Source: a virus
Length of the DNA stretch: 39,007 nt
Strand: one strand, 5' to 3'
Virus record (IMG/VR): IMGVR_UViG_3300032296_001852
Coordinates: 1 to 39,007 of that record
Part shown: piece by piece, positions 18,622-26,041 of the stretch
How positions within the stretch are numbered: the stretch's first letter is position 1
Layout of the letters: the number at the start of each line of letters is the position of its first letter
Program-made: the position numbers and the translations under genes
The notes under the pieces: generated by a model
The model's input: only the letters and a program-made list of their open reading frames with translations
What the model was told of the DNA's origin: nothing
Database searches by the model: none

Positions 18622-19407
18622 ATGTACGGCATGCCTAACATGAATACCGTTCGCTTTGCTTGCACAGCCTTAATGGGTACCAATAAGACTGGTAAGCTCG
18701 TCAAAGATGCGAATGGGTATTACACCGTCGTGTTGGGTGCGCTGGATGTTTTGAATAGTGCTGGTGCCTTCTACTCGTATGAAGGTGCTAAAGAGCTGTT
18801 TGAAGAATCTGGCCCGCTCATGCGACGTGTTGCCAATGGTGCACTGAAAGGTGAGTATGGTCATCCTAAGCGTTTGCCTGGGATGACGATTGATGAATTC
18901 GCTCAACGGATCATGACGATCAATGAGCGTGACATCTGCGTGCACATCAAGGAAGTGTATCTGGACTTCGAATCGATTAAAGACCCGCAGACTGGTAAAC
19001 CGGTCATTGCGATCTTTGGTAAGATCCTGCCGTCGGGTCCCATGGGTCCGGCACTGGAGAAGTCTTTAGAGAATCCTGACGAAAACGTCTGCTTCTCGAT
19101 TCGTTCGTTTACTCACGATACTCAGGATCGTCGTGGTCAAGTCACTAAAGTCTTGAAGACGATTGTGACTTGGGACTACGTCAATGAACCGGGTATCAAG
19201 TACGCCAACAAGTACGGCAATCCCGCTCTGGAATCGTTCGATGGGGATGAAACTGAGTTTACTCGCGGTAACATCCAACGTGCGGTCGATCCCAAGGGTC
19301 GTGGATTCGGTTTAGAGTCGTCGGTGATCCTGACGGCTGAAGAACTGTTCCAATCGATGAACTGGCAATTCGATACCTCGAAGAAGCCTGGTTACGCCAA
19401 TTGGTAA
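18622..19407 (+). CDS. Prohead protease, T4 gp21 / phiKZ gp175 type
   Basis: The product has 261 residues. Residues 77-82 read GEYGHP, matching the GELDHP-type histidine motif of T4 gp21-family prohead proteases, with His81 as the likely catalytic histidine. About 78 residues later comes CFSIRS (157-162), the position of the serine motif (usually G-x-S-x-R), so Ser159 is the likely nucleophile. Between them is the family's pattern of a hydrophobic strand, an L-P-S-G-P turn and a helix. The enzyme would cleave scaffold and internal head proteins during capsid maturation. The location downstream of the RNAP subunit genes agrees with what I recall for phiKZ gp175. The start at 18622 is preceded by GGTGAGAG. 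It is the last gene of the block and is followed directly by a terminator. Confidence 0.85.
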   Translation: MYGMPNMNTVRFACTALMGTNKTGKLVKDANGYYTVVLGALDVLNSAGAFYSYEGAKELFEESGPLMRRVANGALKGEYGHPKRLPGMTIDEFAQRIMTINERDICVHIKEVYLDFESIKDPQTGKPVIAIFGKILPSGPMGPALEKSLENPDENVCFSIRSFTHDTQDRRGQVTKVLKTIVTWDYVNEPGIKYANKYGNPALESFDGDETEFTRGNIQRAVDPKGRGFGLESSVILTAEELFQSMNWQFDTSKKPGYANW

Positions 19408-19416
19408 AACGCCTCT

Positions 19417-19451
19417 AATTGCCTAGGAGTAACATCCTAGGCAATTATGCC
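19417..19451 (+). terminator. Terminator after the prohead protease gene
   Basis: A perfect 12-bp stem, AATTGCCTAGGA (19417-19428) and TCCTAGGCAATT (19435-19446), is followed by TTATGCC (19445-19451, overlapping the stem end). It closes the long RNAP-protease transcription unit. Confidence 0.8.
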
Positions 19452-19589
19452 CTTAAATCCGGCATTCTAAATATATTCAGACCCATATTACTTACTTGAT
19501 TAGCAACAGAAGTAGCGTAAAAAATTACACCGCTAGTACCTTCTATGCTCTTAAGGAGTCACAACTATTTCTCCAACGAAAGAGGAACC
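19452..19589 (+). promoter_or_regulatory. Probable promoter region of the accessory block
   Basis: This AT-rich interval lies between a terminator and the next gene, so it should hold a promoter. It contains CATATTAC at 19484-19491, one base from the TATATTAC element I recall for phiKZ early promoters, and TATATTC at 19472. A ribosome-binding AGAGGA precedes the ATG at 19590. The promoter assignment is tentative because it rests on a single imperfect match. Confidence 0.35.
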
Positions 19590-20117
19590 ATGGTAGACAA
19601 GGAACAAGCATTGCTGAGCTATAACGGTCACGACCTGCGTGTGGCTGCTGTACTCGCAGCAGGCGCTGAGCCTGCACCGCGCTTTCCAGTAAAGCTTGAA
19701 GAACTCATCATTCCGCAGCACCCGCTGTACGATGAACTCAAGTTGCAATACAAGGGTCCCAAAGTGGAGCCCAAGAAAGGACACGTTCTGGTGACCAAGT
19801 ACAAGACCGGCTACGCCGTGCTCTTGGGCGATGTCTCACCGAACCTCAAGAAAACCGAAGACGGTATGACCGTCGTGGTTACGCTGATTTCGAGCCATGC
19901 ATTGAAACGTGCGCGGGTCTTGGATGATGCGGATGTAGCACCAGCAGCTCCTTCTGTGAGCAGCGACCCGCGCACAGGGTCCGGTCGCTGGAGTTCCGGA
20001 GATACGCGTACACAGCCTGATCGTACGCGACCTTCTTATCGCAGTGAACGCAATACCACTGAGAACGAAGGTCGGTTTAAAAGCCATCTGCGTAACAACA
20101 CGCGTACTCGTCCCTGA
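19590..20117 (+). CDS. Hypothetical basic-tailed protein (175 residues)
   Basis: The start is placed at 19590, where AGAGGA sits just upstream. An in-frame ATG at 19545 lacks a usable site and would add 15 residues read through the promoter region. The first 115 residues look like a compact alpha/beta domain with a Lys-rich, Pro-containing centre. The last 60 are disordered-looking and rich in Arg, Ser, Thr and Pro, ending in a strongly basic segment. Such tails often bind nucleic acid. No domain is recognised. It is the first gene of the accessory block. Confidence 0.7.
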   Translation: MVDKEQALLSYNGHDLRVAAVLAAGAEPAPRFPVKLEELIIPQHPLYDELKLQYKGPKVEPKKGHVLVTKYKTGYAVLLGDVSPNLKKTEDGMTVVVTLISSHALKRARVLDDADVAPAAPSVSSDPRTGSGRWSSGDTRTQPDRTRPSYRSERNTTENEGRFKSHLRNNTRTRP

Positions 20118-20184
20118 AGCAATTGAAGTAAACTAAGCTTTATCTTTTTAATCCCTTTTAACTTGCAAGTAAAGGAAACTCTGT

Positions 20185-20697
20185 ATGACCACCGCAACCA
20201 AAGCCAAAGCCGACGCAACCGTCAAGGAATTCACCGAAGCCGACCTGAAACCGGAAGTCGTCGAACTGGCTGGCAAGATCGGCAAGGAAATCACCCTGTC
20301 CAACGACGGCGTGGCCACCGTGCCCGATGACCTCTACGTCCGCAACATGCCCGAAGGTGTGACGGAAGAATCGGTCCGTGCTCATCAGAAGTACGACACC
20401 CAGTTCGTCGCCGCATCGGCCCTGGCCTTCGGTGAAGCCGCCAACAAGGTCGCCAAGAAGCACAAGGATCTGGCCGAAAGCAGTCTGACCGTCAAGACCG
20501 TCGGTCGCGACAACATCGAAGTCAACTGGCAGCGTGAGAACACCCGCCCCAATCCGCAAGTCAAGGGCGAGACCATCACCACCTTCGGTCGCACCACCGT
20601 GGCCATCAACCAGTTCGCAGATCGCGGCAGTTCGGGCGACCTGAGCAAGGTTCGCAAGATCATCGCCAATCGTGCCAAGGAATCGTTCGGCAAGTAA
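20185..20697 (+). CDS. Hypothetical protein with highly optimised codons (170 residues)
   Basis: The ATG at 20185 has AAAGGA upstream. The codons are overwhelmingly C- or G-ending (AAG for Lys, ACC for Thr, GTC for Val), more so than in its neighbours. In this window that bias is otherwise strongest in the tail tube, the sheath and the 395-residue gene. The product is therefore likely to be abundant. It is charged, Lys/Glu/Ala-rich and soluble, with a basic C-terminus, and has no cysteine. A strong terminator follows at 20731, which could set this gene apart as a separately controlled unit. I do not recognise a family. A nucleic-acid-binding or structural role is possible but unproven. Confidence 0.75.
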   Translation: MTTATKAKADATVKEFTEADLKPEVVELAGKIGKEITLSNDGVATVPDDLYVRNMPEGVTEESVRAHQKYDTQFVAASALAFGEAANKVAKKHKDLAESSLTVKTVGRDNIEVNWQRENTRPNPQVKGETITTFGRTTVAINQFADRGSSGDLSKVRKIIANRAKESFGK

Positions 20698-20730
20698 GCC
20701 GAATACCCACTGCGATCGCTTGTAGTCTAA

Positions 20731-20771
20731 AGAGCCCCGATCCAGTCACATGGGTTGGGGCTCTTTATGAC
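20731..20771 (+). terminator. Terminator after the 170-residue protein gene
   Basis: The stem AGAGCCCC (20731-20738) / GGGGCTCT (20757-20764) encloses an 18-base loop and is followed directly by TTATGAC (20765-20771), the same tail seen at other hairpins in the window. Confidence 0.8.
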
Positions 20772-20806
20772 GATCTTTATTTTTGAATAAAAACAGGAGC
20801 TATGTA

Positions 20807-21487
20807 ATGCGTAAAACGGAATACCTCGACAAGATCATCGATACTGACGTGTTCGTCGGTGAACGTGCCACTGCAACGAATGGCTGGAGTCTGTCCAGCG
20901 GCTGCGGTTCTTACTCCCATGCATTCGTGGCCAATCCATATCCGCTCGTGTTGATCTCGCCTGCTGGTGACATGGTCTGGAGTGCCACCGTCAAGCGTGA
21001 GAACGTCAACACCCATGGTCCGGAAAACGAATCGCTGTATTTCCGTGAAGCACTGGAGAGCCGCTTCTCCAAAATCGACAACGATGGCTGCCCGATCAAA
21101 AGCGATGAGTACGACTGGCGTGCACCTGTGCTGCTGGCTGACTACTTCTACTCGCCGACTTCGCGCAAGACTACCAAGTCCTCCAGGTCGCTCTACAGCG
21201 AATGGAGTCTGAACAGCGACACCGATTTCATCAGCGTATCCATGCTGGTTGAACCTCCTCTGCAATGGCGTGCAAACTTCGGTCTGCGTAAGGTACGCGG
21301 TCAGCTGTATCGCACAGCTTACGACAGCACCTGGCTGCTGATCGTTCGTCCTGGTCAAGGTGAACGTGCTGATCAATCGGATTCGCGCTTCGCACTGCTG
21401 CTGACCGAAGGTCGTCGTTGGGCCGTACATATCGACTACAACGAAGCCCTCAAGTCCCTCGAACGGGAAGAGGTTACTTCCGAGTAA
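20807..21487 (+). CDS. Hypothetical protein (226 residues)
   Basis: The start is the ATG at 20807, seven bases after AGGAG (20795-20799). The upstream in-frame TTG at 20783 would place the ribosome-binding site inside the gene. An ATG at 20802 is followed at once by TAA, giving ATGTAATG overlapping the true start. The product is a soluble mixed alpha/beta protein, Ser and Tyr rich, with scattered aromatic residues and no signal peptide. No family is recognised. It lies directly after a terminator and so probably has its own promoter in the short A/T-rich interval before it. Confidence 0.7.
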   Translation: MRKTEYLDKIIDTDVFVGERATATNGWSLSSGCGSYSHAFVANPYPLVLISPAGDMVWSATVKRENVNTHGPENESLYFREALESRFSKIDNDGCPIKSDEYDWRAPVLLADYFYSPTSRKTTKSSRSLYSEWSLNSDTDFISVSMLVEPPLQWRANFGLRKVRGQLYRTAYDSTWLLIVRPGQGERADQSDSRFALLLTEGRRWAVHIDYNEALKSLEREEVTSE

Positions 21488-21489
21488 CA

Positions 21490-21519
21490 GTCATAAAAGC
21501 CGGGCTAACCACCCGGCTT
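21490..21519 (-). terminator. Hairpin with terminator tail facing the minus strand
   Basis: The stem AAGCCGGG (21497-21504) / CCCGGCTT (21512-21519) lies between two rightward genes. On the + strand it is followed by GAAAAGG, with no T-rich tail. On the - strand it is followed by TTATGAC (21496-21490), the tail typical of this window. It would therefore stop leftward (antisense) transcription better than rightward transcription, although no leftward gene is present here. Confidence 0.5.
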
Positions 21520-21534
21520 GAAAAGGAGAAATCA

Positions 21535-21987
21535 ATGTATAAAGATCTTATTGGGTTTATCGTACCTAGTGGTCGTGTCAAGGTCGATGAACTGGAACGC
21601 GGATCGGTACACGTTTTCAAAGTGGATGGTGACAATATCCCACCTACCATGGCATTGAAGATTGAAGATGAGGTCTTCGTCCACACCATCGAATTGGTGT
21701 ATTCCAAAGAATATCATCGTCAGAGCGTGGAGATCACCCGGATCGTCCGCAAGGTAGAAGATCGTCCTCATCCGAATGGGTACATCATTGAGAAAAGCTA
21801 CAGTACCTATCGTGAACGTGTGAACTACCGTGTACAGTTCGGCGTAAACCTGTTTGCGGATGACGCATGGAACAAACTGCGAGAGTATTACAAGCCAGCC
21901 ATCATGCACTCCCGCTGGCACACTGCAGATGTAGCTATGTCGGCTAAGGAAGAGGCTGATGTAATCGCTGCGATTGGTCAGGGTTAA
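21535..21987 (+). CDS. Hypothetical protein (150 residues)
   Basis: The start is the ATG at 21535, with AAGGAG just upstream. The longer in-frame start at 21418 would overlap the previous gene and has no site. The N-terminal 90 residues look beta-rich, with many Val/Ile alternating with charged residues. The rest is helical with Tyr and Trp. No membrane segment or catalytic motif is visible. It is separated from the DUF488-like gene by three bases, so it is probably co-translated with it. Function unknown. Confidence 0.7.
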   Translation: MYKDLIGFIVPSGRVKVDELERGSVHVFKVDGDNIPPTMALKIEDEVFVHTIELVYSKEYHRQSVEITRIVRKVEDRPHPNGYIIEKSYSTYRERVNYRVQFGVNLFADDAWNKLREYYKPAIMHSRWHTADVAMSAKEEADVIAAIGQG

Positions 21988-21990
21988 TCC

Positions 21991-22389
21991 ATGACTGCCG
22001 TCCTTGTCTGGACAACACAGATTGGACAGCATCGCTTTGTCAAAGAGAAAGGGATCCATCTCCTCGACGTGACCGCGAAGAGTGGTTTACTCGCATTTGC
22101 CCCAGCATTTGCAGATGTGATGGCGTACAAACGAGGAGAACTCTCTCAGAGCGATTATACGGCTCTCTACGAGGTTAAAATGGAGCGGTCGAGGAAAGTC
22201 TTCGACTACGTCTGGAAAACGCTCCTAGCGCCTCCTAATGGCCGCGTAGCGATAGCCTGTTATTGTCCTAAAGGTGAGTTCTGTCATCGCCACCTATTTT
22301 TGAAAATGATGCAGGACTATTATCATCAACACGGACGTGAACTCATTTACATGGGTGAACTGTTCAATTATAGAAAGATCAAAAAATGA
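21991..22389 (+). CDS. DUF488-like protein
   Basis: The product has 132 residues. The C-terminal part carries IACYCPKGEFCHRHL (about residues 88-102), closely resembling the hallmark V-x-L-L-C-x-E-x-x-x-x-C-H-R signature of DUF488 proteins, with conserved-position cysteines and a Cys-His-Arg. The N-terminal DUF488 signature (G-H-S and D-V-R) is only partly visible as a hydrophobic strand ending in LLDV near residue 25. DUF488 proteins are of unknown biochemical function, although their CHR motif suggests a metal or nucleotide site. The start at 21991 is close to the previous stop, and the last bases overlap the next gene (ATGA). The family call is moderately confident and no function is claimed. 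Confidence 0.6.
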   Translation: MTAVLVWTTQIGQHRFVKEKGIHLLDVTAKSGLLAFAPAFADVMAYKRGELSQSDYTALYEVKMERSRKVFDYVWKTLLAPPNGRVAIACYCPKGEFCHRHLFLKMMQDYYHQHGRELIYMGELFNYRKIKK

Positions 22390-22841
22390 GCAAGATTAAA
22401 TATCGCATGGAGCATGACCTCAGCCGCCGTACTGTGAATCTGCTGACCACGGAAAACGGTAAGGAAAATCTCAAAACGGTCAAGATCGGTGTGGACTACA
22501 TCATGATCTCCGATGAAGGGGATGACGGCAACGAACGTGTCACACAGACTCAACTGAGTCGTGAGAAGGCGCGTCAGCTGTACAAGCAACTCTTTGGCAC
22601 CATCAGTCGTAACAAGCGTGAAGGCTTTTACGCCGGACATGATCTGGGTTCTGCATCACGTGTTCACGCTAAGACGGTTATCATCGATAACCAACTCACC
22701 GCTTTCCCCGGATCGGAACTGGCACGTAATACCAAGATCATGCGCGGTCAGTGCGTTCTGACCAAACGTTTCGGACTATCTGAAAAACCGGACTTCCATG
22801 GAACTCAAAAACCATCCCAAGCTAGCGAAGGTCAAGGTTGA
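22386..22841 (+). CDS. Hypothetical basic protein (151 residues)
   Basis: It starts in an ATGA overlap with the DUF488-like gene, indicating translational coupling. The product is Lys/Arg rich with short alternating beta-like stretches, a Gly-Asp-rich loop near residues 42-48 and a polar tail. It has no cysteine pair, membrane segment or signal. I do not recognise a family. Its 3' end overlaps the start of the next ORF by 44 bases in another frame. Confidence 0.65.
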   Translation: MSKIKYRMEHDLSRRTVNLLTTENGKENLKTVKIGVDYIMISDEGDDGNERVTQTQLSREKARQLYKQLFGTISRNKREGFYAGHDLGSASRVHAKTVIIDNQLTAFPGSELARNTKIMRGQCVLTKRFGLSEKPDFHGTQKPSQASEGQG

Positions 22842-23133
22842 CATTGTTCCTGAAGCGGTTCCAATCTTGGAATACGTAGTTGGTCTGGAACAAGTCACCG
22901 AAATCAACGCTTTCGAAAGCATCAACCCCGTGCCGTCACTGTCTAAACTAAGTAACGCTGCCATTGCGTTACATGGCAGCACGTTGTTAGTCATCCGGGG
23001 TAAGTCTCGCACGCAGCGGTTCTTCATCGTTGTAGCAGGCTGGAAAGAAGTCAGACCTCTGACGATCAAATTGAAAGAGATGATCGAAGAGTCCATCAAT
23101 AAACAACTGGAACAAGAAAATGGAAAACGGTAA
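22798..23133 (+). CDS. Hypothetical protein (111 residues)
   Basis: The ATG at 22798 lies inside the previous gene and has only a weak ribosome-binding site, so expression probably depends on coupling to the upstream gene. The product is alpha/beta with many Val, Ile and Leu and a helical, Glu/Lys-rich C-terminus. No family is recognised. It also overlaps the next start by 14 bases. A later start is possible, but no in-frame ATG with a better site was seen nearby. Confidence 0.6.
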   Translation: MELKNHPKLAKVKVDIVPEAVPILEYVVGLEQVTEINAFESINPVPSLSKLSNAAIALHGSTLLVIRGKSRTQRFFIVVAGWKEVRPLTIKLKEMIEESINKQLEQENGKR

Positions 23134-23734
23134 AGTAGCGACTCCTCTGAAGTTCAAAGGCTTCTACACCAGCAAGATCGCCGATCTGAGAAGCTACCAG
23201 AGCGCATTTGCGAAGATGGCGGCCAACTACGAAGCTCCTTCTGAACCTGAAATGAAGATTCGTCAGATCGTCACCACCGTGGCCCGTATGGCTTACAGTG
23301 CACGGGCATTGCACTTCCACGGTCTCAACGAGAATGACAGTGACGGCATGCAGATGTACAACACCATCACCAAGGGTTTTGAAGAAATGGCTGATGGTCT
23401 GGAAGTGGACGAACTGCTGAAAGCAATCGCTGCTGAAACTCGTCTGCCTTATATCCTGAGCCTCATGATGTTGGTCGACATGTACCTCTACCGTGTGCCT
23501 TCTTACCTGCCACCGGAAGAAGACTTCAACCGCAACAAAGAGTTCTCGTTGATCAACCTGATCTCTGATGCTTTCTACCACCTGCTGTTTGTTGATCCGG
23601 CAGCCATTGTCATGACGGAAGACCATCCTTTTGAAAACATCGGCTGGATGTTGCGTCAGCCGATTGCACCAGCGCTTTATCCCATTCGCATTGGCGAACT
23701 CAAATCCGCCGCCATTGACGAAAACACTCTGTAA
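23120..23734 (+). CDS. Hypothetical helical protein (204 residues)
   Basis: The start ATG at 23120 overlaps the end of the upstream ORF, with GGAACA just before it. The product is mostly helical and acidic, with a hydrophobic helical stretch around residues 115-130 that lies in a folded, aromatic-rich context and is not clearly transmembrane. No catalytic motif or known domain is seen. It belongs to the same tightly overlapping gene string as the three ORFs before it. Confidence 0.65.
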   Translation: MENGKVATPLKFKGFYTSKIADLRSYQSAFAKMAANYEAPSEPEMKIRQIVTTVARMAYSARALHFHGLNENDSDGMQMYNTITKGFEEMADGLEVDELLKAIAAETRLPYILSLMMLVDMYLYRVPSYLPPEEDFNRNKEFSLINLISDAFYHLLFVDPAAIVMTEDHPFENIGWMLRQPIAPALYPIRIGELKSAAIDENTL

Positions 23735-23773
23735 CACAACAACCTAGCTTTCTACTTAATGAAAGGAAATACC

Positions 23774-24961
23774 ATGAACGCACAAGTCCTCGATGAAGTC
23801 ATCACCGATCCCACCAACCCGGCCTACTTCTCTGAAGAGAACATGAACGCCCGTTTCGCCAAGATGGAAGAGGAACGGAAGATCACCGACAGCATCAACG
23901 ATCGTTCCAAGCAAGCCAAGGAACTGATCGAGTCCTGCTTCTGGCCGCGCATGCATGTCAGGAAATTGCATAGCCTGGTCGACAAGCTGCGTGTGAACTG
24001 CTTCGACCATCCCAGCCTGAACAACATCGGCGCACTGGAAAAGTATCCCGACTACCACATCAAGGCCAGCCAGACCTTGGACTGGATCATCGCCAGCTGC
24101 AAGACCATGCTGGCACAGGGTACCTTCGATGACGTCGGTGATGATTACGAAGTCATCAAGAAGCGCATCGAAGTCCAGCTGTACCGTGAACGTCGTATCC
24201 GTCGCCGCTTTGAGCGTCCCAACACGCCTCTGAGCATGATGACGTCGGGCACTCGTATCAAGTACGAGCTGTCCTGTGAAGGTGAGAAAGAAGGTACGAT
24301 CATGAACGTGGTCCAGAACGGTATCAACAGCTACTGCGTTGAACTGATGGAAATCGTTGAAGATCGTTGCTCCCACGAACACCCTGGTCCGGGTGAACAC
24401 AAGAGCTTCAACCACACCTGGGTCAGGTCGGTGATCAAGAGCAATCCGGGTCATCTGAAGATCGACGACAGCTGGCAACGTAATGTCCAGCTGTTCCGTC
24501 GTGACGTTCCCAAGAAGCGCTTCAATGCCAAGGTCAAGAAGATCAAGGCAACGAAGCAACACGAGATGGGTGACAAACGTTGGCGCTATGAAATGCTGCC
24601 AAACTACAATGCCACCCACACAAAGGATGGCATTCCGTTCATTCGTCGCGGTGGCAAGTATCGGATGGATCGTGGTAGCGATCTGATCGCTGCATTGATC
24701 TCGAAGTACGAGCCGACTCATGAGCGTGTGGCCGTGGACGTCCAAAGCCTGATGATTTACCTCCACAGCCGTGGGGTGATGCGGATGGTTGCGGATGGTC
24801 GCTTCTGGGAAAGTGTATTCGTGGTGGACCGTGATCGTCTGGAAAAGGCGATCAAGCAAAACCTGAATCGCTTCAAGCTCACGAAGGAAACTCGTCGTGA
24901 AATGGCTCGCCAACACGATGCTGAAATGGATCGCATCGCGATGGCTGACTGGGAAGACTAA
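23774..24961 (+). CDS. Hypothetical protein (395 residues)
   Basis: The start is the ATG at 23774, preceded by AAAGGA. An ATG at 23759 would place this site inside the gene. The product is soluble, rich in Lys, Arg, Glu and Met. It has a His-containing loop near residue 205, a strongly basic segment around 240-270, and long helices at both ends. Codons are C/G-ending as in the tail genes, suggesting a well-expressed product. No signal peptide, membrane segment or enzyme motif is evident. A perfect hairpin terminator follows the stop. The very long antisense frame over this gene is a by-product of its codon bias. Confidence 0.7.
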   Translation: MNAQVLDEVITDPTNPAYFSEENMNARFAKMEEERKITDSINDRSKQAKELIESCFWPRMHVRKLHSLVDKLRVNCFDHPSLNNIGALEKYPDYHIKASQTLDWIIASCKTMLAQGTFDDVGDDYEVIKKRIEVQLYRERRIRRRFERPNTPLSMMTSGTRIKYELSCEGEKEGTIMNVVQNGINSYCVELMEIVEDRCSHEHPGPGEHKSFNHTWVRSVIKSNPGHLKIDDSWQRNVQLFRRDVPKKRFNAKVKKIKATKQHEMGDKRWRYEMLPNYNATHTKDGIPFIRRGGKYRMDRGSDLIAALISKYEPTHERVAVDVQSLMIYLHSRGVMRMVADGRFWESVFVVDRDRLEKAIKQNLNRFKLTKETRREMARQHDAEMDRIAMADWED

Positions 24962-24962
24962 T

Positions 24963-24996
24963 CAGGTGGACCTCTTCGGGGGTCCACCTGTATGCT
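24963..24996 (+). terminator. Terminator after the 395-residue protein gene
   Basis: A perfect 10-bp stem CAGGTGGACC (24963-24972) / GGTCCACCTG (24981-24990) with an 8-base loop starts one base after the stop codon. It is followed by TATGCT, the recurrent tail in this window. Confidence 0.8.
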
Positions 24997-25020
24997 CTCA
25001 ATTTGTTTAAAGGGATAGCT

Positions 25021-25554
25021 GTGAATAAAGATAAAGTCAAGAAAGGCATGTGGGTAGTGCATACCAGCAATGCCGTAGGAAAAGTCGTCTGGGTCGATCC
25101 TGACACAGGTAAGGACAGTAACGGCATACAAGTCGAATGGATGGATTCCATCCACAAACTGGATACTCAGTTTGTTGACTGTCGTGAAGTCATGCTCTAT
25201 GTCGGTCCGATGTTAGCTGGTTTCATGGTCAATCCCGGCAGCGACAGCGCACCCAAGCCAGCTATGTCTCGTCTGGTGAACATGCCGTTGCAACTGACAG
25301 GTTCGGCCTTACGTGATCTCTACCTGATGAATGATGGTGACATCAACGTCTGGCTGCATCGCTTGAACTTCCATTACCAGAACATCGGTGCTGGACACAT
25401 CATGCCTCAGGGTAACTTCAACGATGGTAAAGCTTGGTTCTTGCATTGGGGTACACTGCAGGTACTGACCTTCGGACGCTCTATCCTCAGAGAGAACCTC
25501 GAAGCTGCACTCTTGCCAGAGAACCTTGCTGGCATTTTGGAACGTTATAAATAA
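25021..25554 (+). CDS. Hypothetical protein (177 residues)
   Basis: The start is the GTG at 25021, preceded by AAGGGA. A TTG at 25003 is in frame but has no site. The N-terminal 60 residues look like a small beta-barrel: short Val/Trp-rich strands separated by charged turns, resembling SH3-like or KOW-like folds, though I cannot assign one. The rest is helical with a Gly/Asn-rich loop. No membrane segment or cysteine motif is seen. It begins a three-gene unit after a terminator, so a promoter should lie in 24997-25020 or overlap the terminator. Confidence 0.7.
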   Translation: MNKDKVKKGMWVVHTSNAVGKVVWVDPDTGKDSNGIQVEWMDSIHKLDTQFVDCREVMLYVGPMLAGFMVNPGSDSAPKPAMSRLVNMPLQLTGSALRDLYLMNDGDINVWLHRLNFHYQNIGAGHIMPQGNFNDGKAWFLHWGTLQVLTFGRSILRENLEAALLPENLAGILERYK

Positions 25555-25566
25555 GAAAGGATAATC

Positions 25567-25773
25567 GTGGATCAGACCCAACAAACTCCCAAGAAAGAAA
25601 AACCCGTCTGCCGTAATTGCGGCTCTGACAACGTGTGCATCGATGCAGCGGCACGCTGGGACAATGAACTGCAAGACTGGAAACTCTCTGGCACGCATGA
25701 CTCCGGTCACTGCGACAACTGCGAAGAAGAGTTCAAGCGCTTAGACTGGGTTCCTGTGGAGAACAAAGCATGA
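25567..25773 (+). CDS. Small zinc-ribbon protein
   Basis: The product has 68 residues and starts at a GTG with AAAGGA upstream. Cys15-x-x-Cys18 and Cys49-x-x-Cys52 form two knuckles, 31 residues apart, as in a zinc ribbon, with a Trp-containing beta hairpin between them. Zinc ribbons of this size often bind nucleic acid or a protein partner. In a phage they could touch transcription, but nothing in the sequence proves that. The stop overlaps the next start (ATGA). Confidence 0.75.
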   Translation: MDQTQQTPKKEKPVCRNCGSDNVCIDAAARWDNELQDWKLSGTHDSGHCDNCEEEFKRLDWVPVENKA

Positions 25774-25970
25774 CCACCACCCAAGTCTTGAATGACGACG
25801 GCAGTGTCATGACACTCGAACAGGCAGAAGCTATCGTTGCCTACGATGGATATGGTGCTCCGTACATTGACTTCAACTCAGCTGATACTGTAATCCTCGA
25901 TGGTGAATTCGGGCATCGCATGCTCAAAGCACTCCTCGTTGTTATGGAACACAAAATGCTGAAGGCATAA
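25770..25970 (+). CDS. Small hypothetical protein (66 residues)
   Basis: The start overlaps the zinc-ribbon gene stop by four bases (ATGA), implying coupled translation. The product is acidic with Met-rich helical ends and no recognisable motif. Its stop codon overlaps the TTATGCC element of the convergent terminator that follows. Confidence 0.6.
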   Translation: MTTTQVLNDDGSVMTLEQAEAIVAYDGYGAPYIDFNSADTVILDGEFGHRMLKALLVVMEHKMLKA

Positions 25971-26016
25971 AACCCTCACCACCTCCTCCCGATGTACTGG
26001 GATGGAGGTGGTGAGG
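25964..26016. terminator. Bidirectional terminator between accessory block and tail tube gene
   Basis: A perfect 13-bp stem CCTCACCACCTCC (25974-25986) / GGAGGTGGTGAGG (26004-26016) lies between convergent genes. Read leftward, out of the tube gene, it is followed by TTATGCC (25970-25964). Read rightward it is followed by TTTGCC. Confidence 0.85.
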
Positions 26017-26041
26017 TTTGCCAAGGTATTTCTTTTTTGGA

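Noticed and set aside
23096-23737. 213-codon minus-strand frame opposite the 204-residue gene
   Set aside because: It lacks a ribosome-binding site, has shadow-type composition and would be the only leftward gene in a rightward string.
23756-24916. 386-codon minus-strand frame opposite the 395-residue gene
   Set aside because: It mirrors a gene with strong C/G-ending codon bias, which removes stop codons from this antisense frame. It has no ribosome-binding site, and its His/Val/Asp-rich composition is typical of shadow frames.
25971-26020. Hairpin considered as a possible CRISPR or transposon end repeat
   Set aside because: It is a single inverted pair at a convergent gene junction with a TTATGCC tail, which fits a bidirectional terminator. 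No direct repeats or target duplication were seen.
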